Positions 39,976-52,700 of a stretch of DNA of 64,000 nucleotides are shown here, one piece after another (the first letter of the stretch is position 1; each line of letters starts with the position of its first letter). Location of the stretch: NCBI GenBank assembly GCA_907165065.1, contig OU015525.1, forward strand, positions 31,624,037 to 31,688,036. The letters are read 5' to 3'. Both the position numbers and the translations under genes were made by a program. The notes beneath the pieces were generated by a model. It ran no database searches. It was not told the DNA's origin and worked only from the letters and a program-made list of their open reading frames with translations. The DNA comes from Caprimulgus europaeus (Eukaryota > Chordata > Aves > Caprimulgiformes > Caprimulgidae).

Positions 39976-40179
39976 AAGGAGGGGGGGGGGGGAAAAGAAA
40001 ACAAGAAAACAAGAAAACAAGAAAACAAGAAAACAAGAAAACAAGAAAACAAGAAAACAAGAAAAAAAGAAAACAAGAAAAAAAGAAAAAAAGAAAAAAG
40101 AAAAATAGAAAAAATGAAAAAAAAAAGAAAAAAGAAAAAAAGAAAAAAAGAAAAAAAGAAAAAAAGAAAAAAAAGAAAG
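39976..40179 (+). repeat. Purine-rich tract: G12, (AAGAAAAC)n and (A7G)-like units
   Basis: The tract starts with a G12 run (39981-39992). It continues with about ten units of period 8 (AAGAAAAC), with C at 40002, 40010, 40018 and on to 40058, lost at 40066 and present at 40074. It then drifts into AAAAAGAA-type units to 40179. The frames of 104-138 codons that cross it on both strands encode only Lys/Asn/Arg or Phe/Ser repeats and are artefacts. Mirror symmetry and strand asymmetry make it a candidate for triplex (H-DNA) structure. Confidence 0.9.
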
Positions 40180-43100
40180 CTCATCCCTGCTGATGAAAAG
40201 GATTCCGTAATGCTTCCCTTCTGTTTTTAATTTCTGTGCTTCCATGGATCAGTAAATGTAGCTATTTGGGGAAGACCTGTGGTTAGCTCTTGAAAGTAGA
40301 GGTTATATTTCACTAGGGCTCAGGGAGAAATGCAGTCCCCTTTAACAGTGGAAAAATATGAACACATATTCAAAAGGCACATCTACCCTGTTAATCAAGC
40401 TGTTAGGGCATCAGGAGCTCTCTGTTGTATCCAGTATTGCCAATGGGGAAGGAGAAGGAGGTCGTGTGCTTTTCTAAAGTCAGCTGGGCCTTGGGAGCTG
40501 CTGCCTCTCACCACAGGCCGTCTCTGATGGTCTTATCTGGGCAGACTAGCAGCTCTGGGCTCCAAGTAAGCTCCTGGGGGGACCATGGAACAAGTCCTCT
40601 TATCCTGTTGATTACACCTGAGTAGACATGGAGCAGTGCCCCAGTCCTGCCCCTGCCCAAGGTGCTGGCTCATGCCAGTCATCTCAGGAACTCAGCAAAT
40701 GTTGGAGCCCCTTTTCTCCTGGAGAAGCTCCATAAGCAGCAGCCATTCCCACTGATTTGCTATAGACATTCAGAAAACAAACTATTGCCCCTCTGCTCAA
40801 ATGGCACTCTGGTGGCATCCAAAATAAATCATAAATTATCTCTAGTGCTATGAATCAGCATGTGATATGAAGGAGTTTATGAGATTAAAAGAATATGTAC
40901 AAATCTGTCACAAAAATTCACCCATAGATTAAGCAGGCAGGAGAAAATAGTGGATATAAATTTTTTTTTTTAGAGAAAACTATATCATGCTACCTCCAAC
41001 ATCTCAAGAGATGCAAAACTATTGCAGGATATTCCTACATCCAACCAGCAGCAAGGCTGAAGATGTATTCCTAGCAGGCATATGCACACAGGACACACAT
41101 ACACACCAATTATAAATATATATACATATATGTACATGGTTGCCCACACACTGATCACAGACAGACCCTCACAGCACCCACACAAGCACAAACATAATCA
41201 ACAGCCTAACCTTGCTCCCCTCTCTGACTAACCAGGATGGAGCTCTACTAGTGAAAATACATACAGACGTATGTAAAAGGTGGTTCTCTGCAGCAACTGG
41301 CCTCACTCAGTCTTCCCAGTAGCTGAGGGAAACTACTTACACACATGCTTTCACCCTCTGAGCTGGCCCTTACAGCTCCCCTTGACTCCCAAGGCCACTT
41401 CACTTACTCACCAGCCCTGCCTTCACTGGTGATCACTTGCTCACTTATACACGCGCACTCACTGCAGTTGCTGCCCCATGAACACACAGGCCCTCAGACT
41501 CATGGTCTGGTTCCAGTTGCCGCACTCAGACCCTCATACCCACATGCATTCAGAAAAGAAATGCCCAGGAAAGAGTTAGAAAGGAATTTAAGAAGAAAAT
41601 AGAACAGACTGTGCTGATCAGGCATGGGGCACAGGCAGACAAGCAATAATATTAACTTTAAAAAATGTCATTAAGTGTAGAAGCAAGAATTCCACCTACA
41701 CACTACTGCAATTATTAGCAGTTCCAGTAATGGGCACAGTAACTCATAAATTTAATGTACCCTTCCTTAAATAATTGGCCTTGCATGACTGATTTAATGA
41801 TTGAGGCCAATGCTATTGATTAATATAGCTGCCTATTGACCGAGAATGCTAATCTCTGCCACATAACACATCATTTGCAAAAAAAATGCCTACTGTTATC
41901 AACTGAACTGAACTACAGCTCTAATAATCTAATAGTTCAAAGTAGCTTTCCTTAAGGGAGAAAAAAATAGTTCAGTAGAGACAGGTGGAAATTTCAGAGA
42001 AAAGAATCAGTTTCTACCAGCTTCCGATCAACAGCGCTGTGCTCTGTAATTACTTTTATTGATCAATGGGACCATTCACACAGTAATGTTCTCTGTGTAA
42101 TGCAACAAAACTGGTTCCATGTAAATTCAAGCTCAACATGGTTAAGGTGTACAATATGGCTCATTTGTTTTGTAGCTACAACCCACTGGCTTTCTAAATT
42201 ATTATGGAGGTTTCAACAGCTGTTCTCTCCACCCAGCTATTCCACCTCGGGCTGGAATGTACACTAATCCATCAGCAATGAGAACCAACCCCTACACAGA
42301 ATATGAATAAGCAAAGAAAATCTTATTGTAAAAACTGGATATGTAAAAAATATTTACAAATCAACATATCTTAACTGTCTCTTGGAGAAAATAATACACA
42401 GATGATTCACATTCACCCTTGTGAAGAGAGGGAAAAAAAGAATATTCTGTTTCTGTGCTTGGTGTTTGAAATCTTTGCCAAATTTGTGAAGACAGATGCA
42501 TCCATCCTGCTGGGGTAGAAAAGTATTAGTGTTCACATGCACAAAAAGACATCTGCTAATATCTGAAACCTGCAATTTCCTTCTGATCTTTACTTGTCAT
42601 GAGAGTTTACAGATAGTCCAAGACAGAAGGACATTAGAAGTCCAATGAAGACTCCTGCGCTGCACAACATTTCACAGCAAAGACAGAGCTCTCACAAAAA
42701 TATCTTTACAGTATTTAAAGGTATGAAGCAAAAGGAAATCTGGCACCTCTGATATTTAGCAGAAAGACTGTTCAAGTCCAGGTTCAGAAAAGTATTGAAG
42801 AATAATTTATTTTTGAAAGGACAAGGTTATCTCAATTTAAATTTTCAGTAAGTCTGCTATTCACATAGGAAAAGGAGGGCAAAGAGCAACTCAAAACTGC
42901 CAACAGATGTTATCAGGCACATTGTTCTTGACAAGAGTTCTCTCAAGTCCCTTTTTCTCTATTGTGATAACAGAGAAAATAATTGGTAACTTTTGGGTAA
43001 TTTTGAGAAAATAATTGGTAACCCTCAGCCGTCTACGCCATACTTCTGATGCAACACCTCCATAGGACAAGGACCAACATGCACACAGCCTGTTTTCCCT

Positions 43101-44279
43101 AATCCATCCTCTGGACATAATCCATCTCAGTTATAAACACCCCAAGCTGTGACAGCTGGGATGCAAGCACATGGCTGAGGAGGGTAAAAGGGAAGAAAGG
43201 AAGGTCCTGTAACAGCTTAAATTGCTGTGGCTGTTCAGCTCTGGGTCCATGAGGGGTAATCTTTAGACACCAAACCCAGAGGTTTGTTAATGACTTTGAC
43301 AGGCTAAAAGGGGCCTTGTCTCTTGAAAGAAAAATTGGCCTCATGTTCAGTGCTTATGATACATGAGTATCAATGAACAACTTATAAAATAGGAAATACT
43401 GCAGAGAACATGACGAATATACTGATCTCACTACCTTCCCCGCCACCACCACCACCATCACGTTTGTTTCTATCAGTCATGGACATTAGACATATTCAGC
43501 TTGGACACAAAGAACCTTTAAGCACATGAAGGACTGAACAAAAGCTGCATGGCATCTAAATGATGGCAATAGTGCCTAAAAAATTACTTTACACAACTAA
43601 AGTGGTTATTACATAAACAAATGACTTCTATAAATTTCAGCCATGTGATCAGATTTCTAAACAATGCTTAAAGATGCAGATAAATGCTTGACAGCATCTA
43701 GAAAATTGCCCAGGTTAAGTCATGTGTCTGATTTCCTATGACTTTCTATGGAAATTCTATTGGAAATAAATGGTAAATGTCTGCTTTACTCCAGCCACTT
43801 CAGATGAGTTGGCTTACCTTAGACTTTGGATACCTTTTTAAGACATTTCTTTGTAAATATGACCTGTTGGAGGTTTTAGTTTCACCCTTATTAAGTTACA
43901 AATTAAAATCTCCATGAACAAGTTGGAAAGGAACTCTTCAAGATCTTGGTGCACAATGAACATTTACTCCATGTATTCACTTTCTGATAGTATTTTCATT
44001 TGAATTTCTGCATGTTTTCCTTTGAAGGATTTACATGTTGTCGCTGCTTAGCATTCATATTCTGGTAATGGTTAAGTAAAATAAACAAAATCAGGGGATG
44101 TAGGTACTGCATTCACTGTTTCAAAAAGCAGCCCATTCCCACTGAGATCCTACCTTGACACAAAGAGTACATAAGTGGGAACTGGAGGGAAATAATTTGT
44201 CGGGAGTCATATGGGACATCACTGGCAAAGCACAACTTCTAGCTTTTGGGTCTCCAGAAACTGCCCTGGTCCATTCATC
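40180..44279. other. Unique AT-rich DNA with minor simple repeats
   Basis: No gene is recognised. Minor items are an alternating TA/CA patch at about 41090-41140, a perfect near-tandem copy of 'gagaaaataattggtaac' at about 42974 and 43004, and five CCA-type triplets at 43443-43458. Frames up to 85 codons have no domains. Confidence 0.5.
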
Positions 44280-44469
44280 AAATTACTTCTTTTTATGCTA
44301 TATTGAAAAGGATCATTTGTAATACACACAATCAGACCTAAATTTTAGTCATTAAAGTCTCAAATATTGCATTAGTATATCCCCAGCATGCTTTGCTGGC
44401 AGTAAAAGAAAAGAGGGTAATTACAAGAGGTACACAAGAAGATGTCTGAGTGGATCTCAGAAAAAAATG
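44280..44469 (+). repeat. 190-bp duplicated segment, copy A
   Basis: This segment recurs in direct orientation at 45936-46120. Aligned by eye, the copies differ by about seven substitutions and one 5-base indel (an extra AAAAG in copy A), roughly 96% identity. The flanks are unrelated on both sides, so the match ends sharply. It contains 'ccccagcatgctttgctgg' and ends in an A7 run followed by TG. I recognise no transposon family and no coding frame. Confidence 0.9.
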
Positions 44470-45935
44470 GGTAGTAGCAAGAGTTATTTTAAGAATAAGC
44501 TACAGCCAAGTTCACACTGATGCTTCCTGAGATAACTCCAGAACTGGAAGTAGAGCAGGGGCATCCATGCTCACCACATGGAAATGCCCACAGACACATA
44601 TTGTAAATGGCAGGACTAGTCAGCTCACAGATACTGCAATATCAACACAGCTACGCTGGCTTGAGTCTGAGATGTTAAGTCCACACAGTGCAACATTACC
44701 TGGACTTCACTGTGTGGGTCAGCTCCATATCTGAGCTTTCTACAGCAAGGTGACTTTGATTCAGATGTAGTAATTGTGATTTCTTTGAATTTTAAGATAG
44801 TGCTAGTTTTGCATTTACAAATAAAGTATATTTAAAAATAACTATTTGCCAAAGAAAAGTTGTTTAGATTTTTAATTAGTACACTCTTGTAAATTAACAT
44901 AGAGTTACTGTAGCAACTGTATTTTTCAATGTTGCATGTAATTAAAAACCTGTTGTATTCTTAGTTTTATATTTGTTGTATTCCTGAAAAAAAAAATGCT
45001 TTCCAGTGAAAGCGGGTCAAATTGTAACCAATTTCTGATTAAAAATGCATTATTGCAATAAACCCTTCTTTTTCCATGGCTTCCAAAATCTTGTTATTTG
45101 TTACTCACAATTTATGTCTGTGGGTTCTAATGAAAAAAATGCAAACTAGCTATTCATTAACTCATCAGTAATCTCCTATAATGCATACTGAGTCAAAGAA
45201 CATAAAAAGCATCACAATGTATGGTTGTATTACTTACAAAAAGTTTTAAGTATGTGTAAAATGCAGTCGTAGTTAAAATTTTTCTATACGCTGTCAGTTG
45301 TAACAGCTTTATGCTAACTTACGTTATCCCACAGTAAACACCAGGAGCAGAGCTAATGCACTTTTGCGCTCTTCAGACGTTAAGTTGTATTTTCAACATG
45401 TTTGCAGACCATGGAGTAACAATTGAAGGGAACAAAGCAGATATTGCCTGCCTGCCTGGAGGATATCCTTGCACCAAATAAGGCAGGTAGGTGTAGATAG
45501 TTGTGTAGCATAACTGCTTGATACTGGACAGAGGTTATGGTAGGAGATAAACTAAAGCTCTCTCTCTAGCAAGTGGATCTAGGCTGTGATTTAAGCAATT
45601 GTCAGCCTGTTCTTCAAGTCAAACATGTCTCTTGTTCTCCACAACAGAATCTTTATCTGATAATTGGAGATAACAAAGGAGAAACTGTGGATTCCTGCTA
45701 CTCAATGTATGCATGCACATACGGTTGAAGGGCAGGAGAACAGCATTATCTATCTCATCTGCCCTTGTCGTGTTGCTGATGATGGACAGCCATTGGGTCA
45801 GGTAAGCTTTTCCAGAATTGTCCAATCCTGCAAGCTGTCCTAGTAGTGGAATTTATGGCCAGTGCAAGTGCGAGTGCAAGGAGCTGCATTAGTAAATATG
45901 TGGGTGCTATGTAGTCCCATCTATTATCCAGTGCA
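44470..45935. other. Unique AT-rich DNA between the two copies
   Basis: No gene or known repeat is seen. This 1.47-kb spacer is not itself duplicated within the window. Confidence 0.5.
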
Positions 45936-46120
45936 AAATTACTTCTTTTTATGCTATATTGAAAAGGATCATTTGTAATACACCAAATCAGACCTAAATT
46001 TTAGTCATTAAAGTCTCAAACATTGCATTAGTATATCCCCAGCATGCTTTGCTGGCAGTAAAAGAGGGTAATCATAAGATGTACACAAGAAGATGCCTGA
46101 GTGGATCTCAGAAAAAAATG
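45936..46120 (+). repeat. 185-bp duplicated segment, copy B
   Basis: This is the second copy of the segment at 44280-44469, 1.66 kb away and in the same orientation. AGTGCAAAA occurs just before it (45930-45938, overlapping its first bases) and again at 46143-46151, about 22 bases after the end of homology. This could be a 9-base target duplication of an insertion carrying copy B, or chance in AT-rich sequence. If real, B is the derived copy. Confidence 0.9.
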
Positions 46121-49100
46121 AGAACTAGTTCTCCAGTGAACTAGTGCAAAAAGATGGACATGCAGATGGGGTACAAATGACCACTATCATTGCTATCAAA
46201 AGGAGGAGTGTGCCATACTCAGTGGCCAGAAGGATAAAGAGCAGTAGGTCACTAACTGTTCTTTGCTGCACCCAGCTGACACAGGGCAAGATGAAATGGA
46301 TCCCTCAAGCTAAGCAAGTTCATAAGAAAACTATTTCTGACTTCGAGCCATCTGTGGCTGTAACTGTTCTGTGAAAAGCAGTTTTTACAAAATGTGTTTG
46401 AAATTACTGAGTAGGCTAGCAAGGCTATTTGGCCTTAGGTTTCAACAGAGGATTTTTAGCTGAATCACTGAACTGATCTGCCAGTTTACTGACTCACCCA
46501 GCATTTCAGTCCTCAACCCATTCATAGGCAATGAATACCGAATGCTCAGAGTGAGACAAGTGAAAACAACAGTAGGATGAGAACTGGAAAACAGCAAGCC
46601 TAATTAGAGAAGTAGGGACTTCTTAAAAATTATACTCTATCCCTAGGAAAGGTAGGAGCTTCCAAAGTCCTAAGATACCCACTGTCACCATCTGAGCATT
46701 GCTGATGCTCTCAGAACTGCCTTTCTGCAGACAGCAGTGCCAAAGTGAGGGAGGTGCTTATGCTGCCTTGTAGCTCACTGCCTGATCTCAGTTCTCAGAA
46801 TGAGTTAAATCATCTCTTTTCCACACAGGGGAAAGTTCAACACTGCAAAACATGGTCTTGTGCTGATGTGGAATGAAAGACATTATTTTCAGCTTTCCTT
46901 ATAAAATGAACACCCAAAAAATATTGGGGAAGAAGAGATTAACTATAGAGCTCCGAACATTCTTTTTGACTTTTTGTATTATTTTTCCATTATTTAACAG
47001 CATGCCTCTCTTATGAATATTAAGCACTTAATGCTGTTGAAGGCTTTTTATTTAAGACAGTTAAAATGGTTAAAATATTCTATACATTTGTTGTCTAAAA
47101 AATCTCAACAGTTAGAATCTTTGAGACAGCTGCTACCTAACAGTGATTGAAACATCTTATTTTCTAGATCAAAGAATCTTTATGTCAATATTGAACTAAT
47201 TTGCACAAGCAGGAAACACTTAAGTGGCAAAAAACCCAATGACTAAGCCCATTTTTAAGGGATAGATATTGCAACAAAAAGCAAAATGATGCATTAGTTC
47301 TTTGAAGATCTGAGCCCAAATTGTTAGGCAACGAATAGCTCAACCAAGAGTAGTTTCTCCTAGTGCAAATGTTTCTTTTCATCTTCTGTTTACAAAACAA
47401 AACCAGAGAAAAATATTTGGCTGTCAAAACTTTTCCTTCTATATGGCTAGATGCCAAATTAGCAGTTACATGATTTATAACTGTTATGAAACAGATTAGT
47501 AATGTGGACAGAGTGAATTCTGTTGTTCCTCCCTTCAATCACTCTGATGTGTGGAACTGACCTGACTTACATTATAAACTAATGATGAGAATTAGGGTTC
47601 ATTAGGGATGGATTCTGAAGGTATCCTGCATTTTTGTACTTCATGGAAAGAAGGGCCGCCATGATATCATGTAATTTGGTACACTAAGATTGTTAAACTA
47701 AATGTCAGAGAAAAGGAGAAAACACATCAGAAAGCAGTACACGTTCATAAAATATTTAGTCCTTAATCCACTTAAAACTTGTTTATTTCTTTGCATGACA
47801 GAAAATGTTGCAGCTTTTATGTTTCTCTCTCTCTTCCTGCACACAAACACCCAACCACAGCCACACTCATGCATGCTTTACAAAACTCCTTTTATCGATC
47901 TTCAATTTAGTGTCCTTTAATTTAATATATTACTGAGTTTCACTAAAATATGTCAAAGTAAAAAAAAAATTCTGAGCCTTTCATCACTGCAGAGACTCAG
48001 TCAAGTGCTCTCTAATTCTTCTATGCTCCAGGCTGAATAATATCGGCAATCATTTTTAAGTTTCTCATTGTAATATAATTATAATTTTCCCCTACAGACA
48101 CTGATAATTCCTCTATTGTTCATCTAGACTGTTATCCACAGGAGGCTTCTCTGTAACCTGAGAAAGAGGAACTATTTTTGAGACAACTGATATTTAGTAT
48201 TTGTGATCAGCTGTAAAACAGATCAATGCAGAGATCATTAATGGTTAGAAAAACACATTTTTAATCATAACAAAAGCTCACTAGAAAAACATGGAAAAAA
48301 GTAATTCTTTATTTATTTTGTGGAATTTTTGTTTTTCTTACTTTCATAAAAAGAAAAAACTCACAGAAACCTAAAAACTTGAGGATGAAATAAAATCCAA
48401 ACACATGGGTGTTTTGAGAGTGGTTTCATCACTGCCTGTCTTGGCAATTTTGACCGAGTGACAATTGCATACACTTGCATATAAATCCTCCAGACTTTCT
48501 AATCTAGATCCAACAGTACTACCTCATCATGGTAGTCCTGTGACTTTGGTTATTCAATATTTGTAAAGCTTTTTGTAGACAATTGCAACACCTAATGTGC
48601 TTGCCTTTTTTGACTACAAGTATGTCATGAGCAACACTGAGCAGCCAAATGAAGAAAGTCATCTGCACAGAGTGAGATGCCCTTTTGCACCACATACTTT
48701 GAGAAGAAGATGATAGACGGAAGGTGTCCAATTTTCAAGCCTTACTGAGCTGAAAAGGAATCCCTTCAGAAGATGTCTTCTCCTTCACAAGCAAGAAACT
48801 GATATATACAAGCCAGTCAGAACAGGTGTTGGAGACAAGTAACTCAGCTTTTAGAGCTTTTTACTCTCCTGAGAACTAGGGAAATGGACAATTTCTGTGC
48901 CAAAGAACAACCCTCTTCATAGGAAGATGTTGTGGAATAGGTTAAAACACACGACACGAACGAGGTGTGTGGCTTATGGCTGTGGTACAATATTCTTTGA
49001 TGTGTTTCAACAAGATGTCTGAGTCATAATTGGAAACTGTGATGACTAACAAAGCAATGGCTAGAAAAGGCCATGAGAAAAGGAAAGAAATACATGCCTG

Positions 49101-49757
49101 GCTCTGGCAAAATACTAACTCTCTCTCCCACTACAGACAGCCTCTACCTGCCTGTTCCTGAGGGTCTTTTGCTGCAGCACAAGCATCTTTAAGGCAACTG
49201 TACATTTACATCCTGAGTATTCTTTTCTTCTAAATAGCACCAATACATACTGAAAAGGTGAAGCAAACTGTTCATGACACCCAAACCTCTATTTCTTTTT
49301 GCAGTAAATTCAAGCATTGCTATGGATAATTCCCTGGATATAAATGCAGGTGAAGCGAACCAGCATTTGAAGTTACAAAAATACTATCAGCATCGACAAG
49401 ACCCAGGTGTGTCTGCTTGTTGTCTCCAGTGAACTAGTATAGCAAAGCAGGATGGAGAGGAGAAGGAATATGAGAGGGAAGAAAAGCTCTCATCTCACTA
49501 AAAAAAAGTATGAGACTGTTCCTCAGTAAATCAAGCAGAGAAAGCAAAGTGGTTACTGCCAAAACAAACGAACCACATTCCTTGCAGAGTGGCAGGGCAA
49601 TGATACCTTCATTCATCATGTGCCTGGGGACATCACAGCCAACAGCATGTTCCAGGTTGATGAATCATCCAGATACAAGATAAGTGCTTCTGTTAATACA
49701 GAGCAGCATAAAAACTGGTGTATTATGTGTTCATCAAATTATCACAGCTGTTTTTGT

Positions 49758-49779
49758 AAAAAAAAAAAAAAAAAAAAAA
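49758..49779 (+). repeat. A22 homopolymer
   Basis: An uninterrupted run of 22 A. The 7-mer ATCACAG flanks it closely (49741-49747 and 49779-49785), but only about 10 other bases lie between, too little for a retroposed body. It is treated as simple sequence. Confidence 0.9.
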
Positions 49780-52700
49780 TCACAGAAGTTGAATGGAAAT
49801 CACAGTTTCTTCTTTTTAAAACTGTTATATAAAATAAAGCTTTTTATTTTTAGGAAAAAAAAATATTTTCTTGCCTAGCTTCATAGTAATCCATCACATC
49901 TTTAAAGTAGGGCCAAAGCAGAGACTGATTTGTTCATGGATCAATAAAAATCAGATGCTTTCATAAATGATTTATGTTGCTGGACAAAAATCATCATCAT
50001 AAGATTTTGAACACCTTTTGAGACAATATTGTTTCTTTGCAAAAGCAGAATACAAATATAGACACTCACAGTTTTACATCTTACCATCTTCCTGAGGTCT
50101 AGTTTCATCTACCTACAGCTTATTTATAGAGAGATCCAAGAGTGCAGGTGGGTATTTGCATGAAAACTGCAACAGTTTAATCCCAGATTATGGTGCAACT
50201 CAGAGATGATGCCCCCTGAATCAGTTCATTCACAATATCTATTTTACTTCTTTGACCAAAATCCTTCTGTCAAAATGCCCAATAGTGATATCCCATCTAC
50301 TGTCTCAGCAACTCTTGCCAGTAACCTCTTAGGGATATCTATTAGGGATGCACATGTCCTCCAGAAAAGGAATAGAGGAAGATTGTTTTGCAAACTTAGA
50401 CAAGCTTATGGAAAACCACAGGGACTTTTAAAGCCATTCATACTGCCACTTAAGCTGACTGAAATTCTAGCCTGATGATTTTCAAGCATAGCTACATGCA
50501 GCCATGACGAATTTCAGATATTTTACAGAATCACTGAACAGGTGCTATTAAAATTTCCAGAGCCCATTCACTGCAGTTTCTAGATTATTAAATTGATTTT
50601 CTTGCCTGTAAACAAGCAGTCTTCTATCGTCCTCTGCCTCTATCACTCACTCCTGCCATCCTTGCACATTTTGTTTAAGCATTGTTCTACCATTATTAGC
50701 TTGTCATTTCTCCTCATTGCTCTTTCCTCTCCTTCTGTGGTTCAGTTAACCTTCCCAGTATTTCATCAAAGAAAGCCCAGTGTCTCCACCCAGGGCCACT
50801 GGCTACAAGGACAATTAATATTTTGTAGCACCTTTCATGCTTCACAAATGAGAATGTGTAATATCTATCTATGTATAAGGGTAAATGACCTACGAAAACA
50901 ATGCATGTTATTTTGGGGTGGAACCTAGGGAATGTGGTAACTAATTGAGGCATCGCACAGAAATAAGGCAAAATCATGTTACTGCCTGATTTACTATTTG
51001 GCAATTACTAGTGCTCAGTATACCTGCCCCAATAAAACATAGTCTGTAGCTATGATAACTGGCCCTAAAATATACTCAGTGCTTGTGATGGTTTTCACCA
51101 AACTTGCTGCTCCTCAGGCAACAAAAACCAATTAACCAAAGCACTGCTTTGCTTTCATTATAGATTGGGGAAAAAAATGCACCTGCAGAAAGCAAAATAC
51201 CAGTTTCAGAAACTGTTGGTTTGGGCTCTCTGGTTTACAATATTGGCAATGAGCAGAAGTGGCTTTCTTTTACCTCTCTTTTAGCAAAAAGTCCCCAACA
51301 GCAACATTTCCTTTAACATTATGCTGAACTACAGATCTACACTAACTTTAGTTCTGATATTGAAATCACTTAGTGGATAGGACTGCTTGCCAGTTGCTTA
51401 CAATTACAAGTATCTAGGAGTCAGCATAAACAAGACCATGCAGAGAGGACTACTGCCTTCCACTGCATGAACTACTTAAGTTTGGAAGATATTCTGTTCA
51501 GTATGCTGCTCCACCCCAAGCTCATTTCATTTGGAGAATTTTATAAATATTGTTTCAAATCTCTATTGTTTTTATTTCTTTCAGGAACTCTGATCCTATC
51601 AGAGCAAGATCATGCCCAACATGACAAATTATGAGCCAGCACAACAGATGTTCTTCACTGGATTCAAACACCACCTTTGATCAAGCAGCGTGGGTATTGT
51701 CAGAAAGAGATCGAGCCTTCCAAGAGCACAAAGTTCATGTGTAACATCAGAACCACAAGCCAAAAGAACAATTTTGTTCTTGCCTTCACTCCTCAGCAAA
51801 CTGATTTCCTTTAATAGTTAACATTGTTGTGCTGAATCTTAATTACAAGGCAAGTAGATTGCAACATCTCTAAAGGAACGCATATGGCTGATTAATTCCT
51901 CCAGATAAAAGTTAATAGCTTACTCATTGCACAAACTATTTTAGGGTAGCTGAATATATAGATTAAAATATTTCCAGGAAAGAAGGCTTGGGTACTCTCC
52001 GTGGGATGATTTTGACTTGCAGTCAGTGTGACAACAGCTATTTGCCAGGCAGTTTGTGAAGCCTCAGAAACCTCAGACAGCCTGTATAAATGCTCTTAAG
52101 TCTTAACTACAAACAAGTTTCTGTTATTGAGTTATGTCCAAATCCCAGGAACTGCTGTCAGCAGAGTATTCGCAGCCTCGCCCTCCTCTGCTTGCAGCTG
52201 AGGAGCTGGAGCTGCTGCCTTGCCTCTTGCCAGCACTGCCATAGCCAGGGGAGCAAAACAAGACCCAGATTGAGAAAGGGACTGAGATACTCCCATGCAT
52301 GTGTATCTAACAGTGAACACACACATTGGATTTATTTGCCTCTAAAATAATCTTTAATGGTTGAGTATTTCCAAGTGACACACACTTAGACTTGCATCAC
52401 TGAAATCAACTCCTGGCAGGGGGACAGGCTCAGGTCAGCCTGAAAGCACATTCCTAGCGCCTTTATGCGCATTGACACACACAGTGTGTTCTCTGCTGTC
52501 TGCTATTGTTCCTATGGCTTGTTGGGACCTGTTTTGTACTAGAATACAATTTGCTATGGGCAAAGTGTGCATGTACTGGGCCATAACTACAGCACCCTGA
52601 TCCTGGCTGAGGGCTGCTTGATTGTTTTTATTGAGAGAGATGTGTGATAAAATTAGTCACATAACTCGAGAACAAATATCACTACGCAGTTTCTAAACAA

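Noticed and set aside
39794..40245. Frames of 104-138 codons on both strands
   Set aside because: They translate the purine-rich simple repeat into Lys/Asn/Arg or Phe/Ser runs and are artefacts.
49741..49785. A22 run flanked by ATCACAG repeats, considered as a retroposed insertion with target duplication
   Set aside because: Only about ten non-A bases lie between the repeats, so there is no inserted body.
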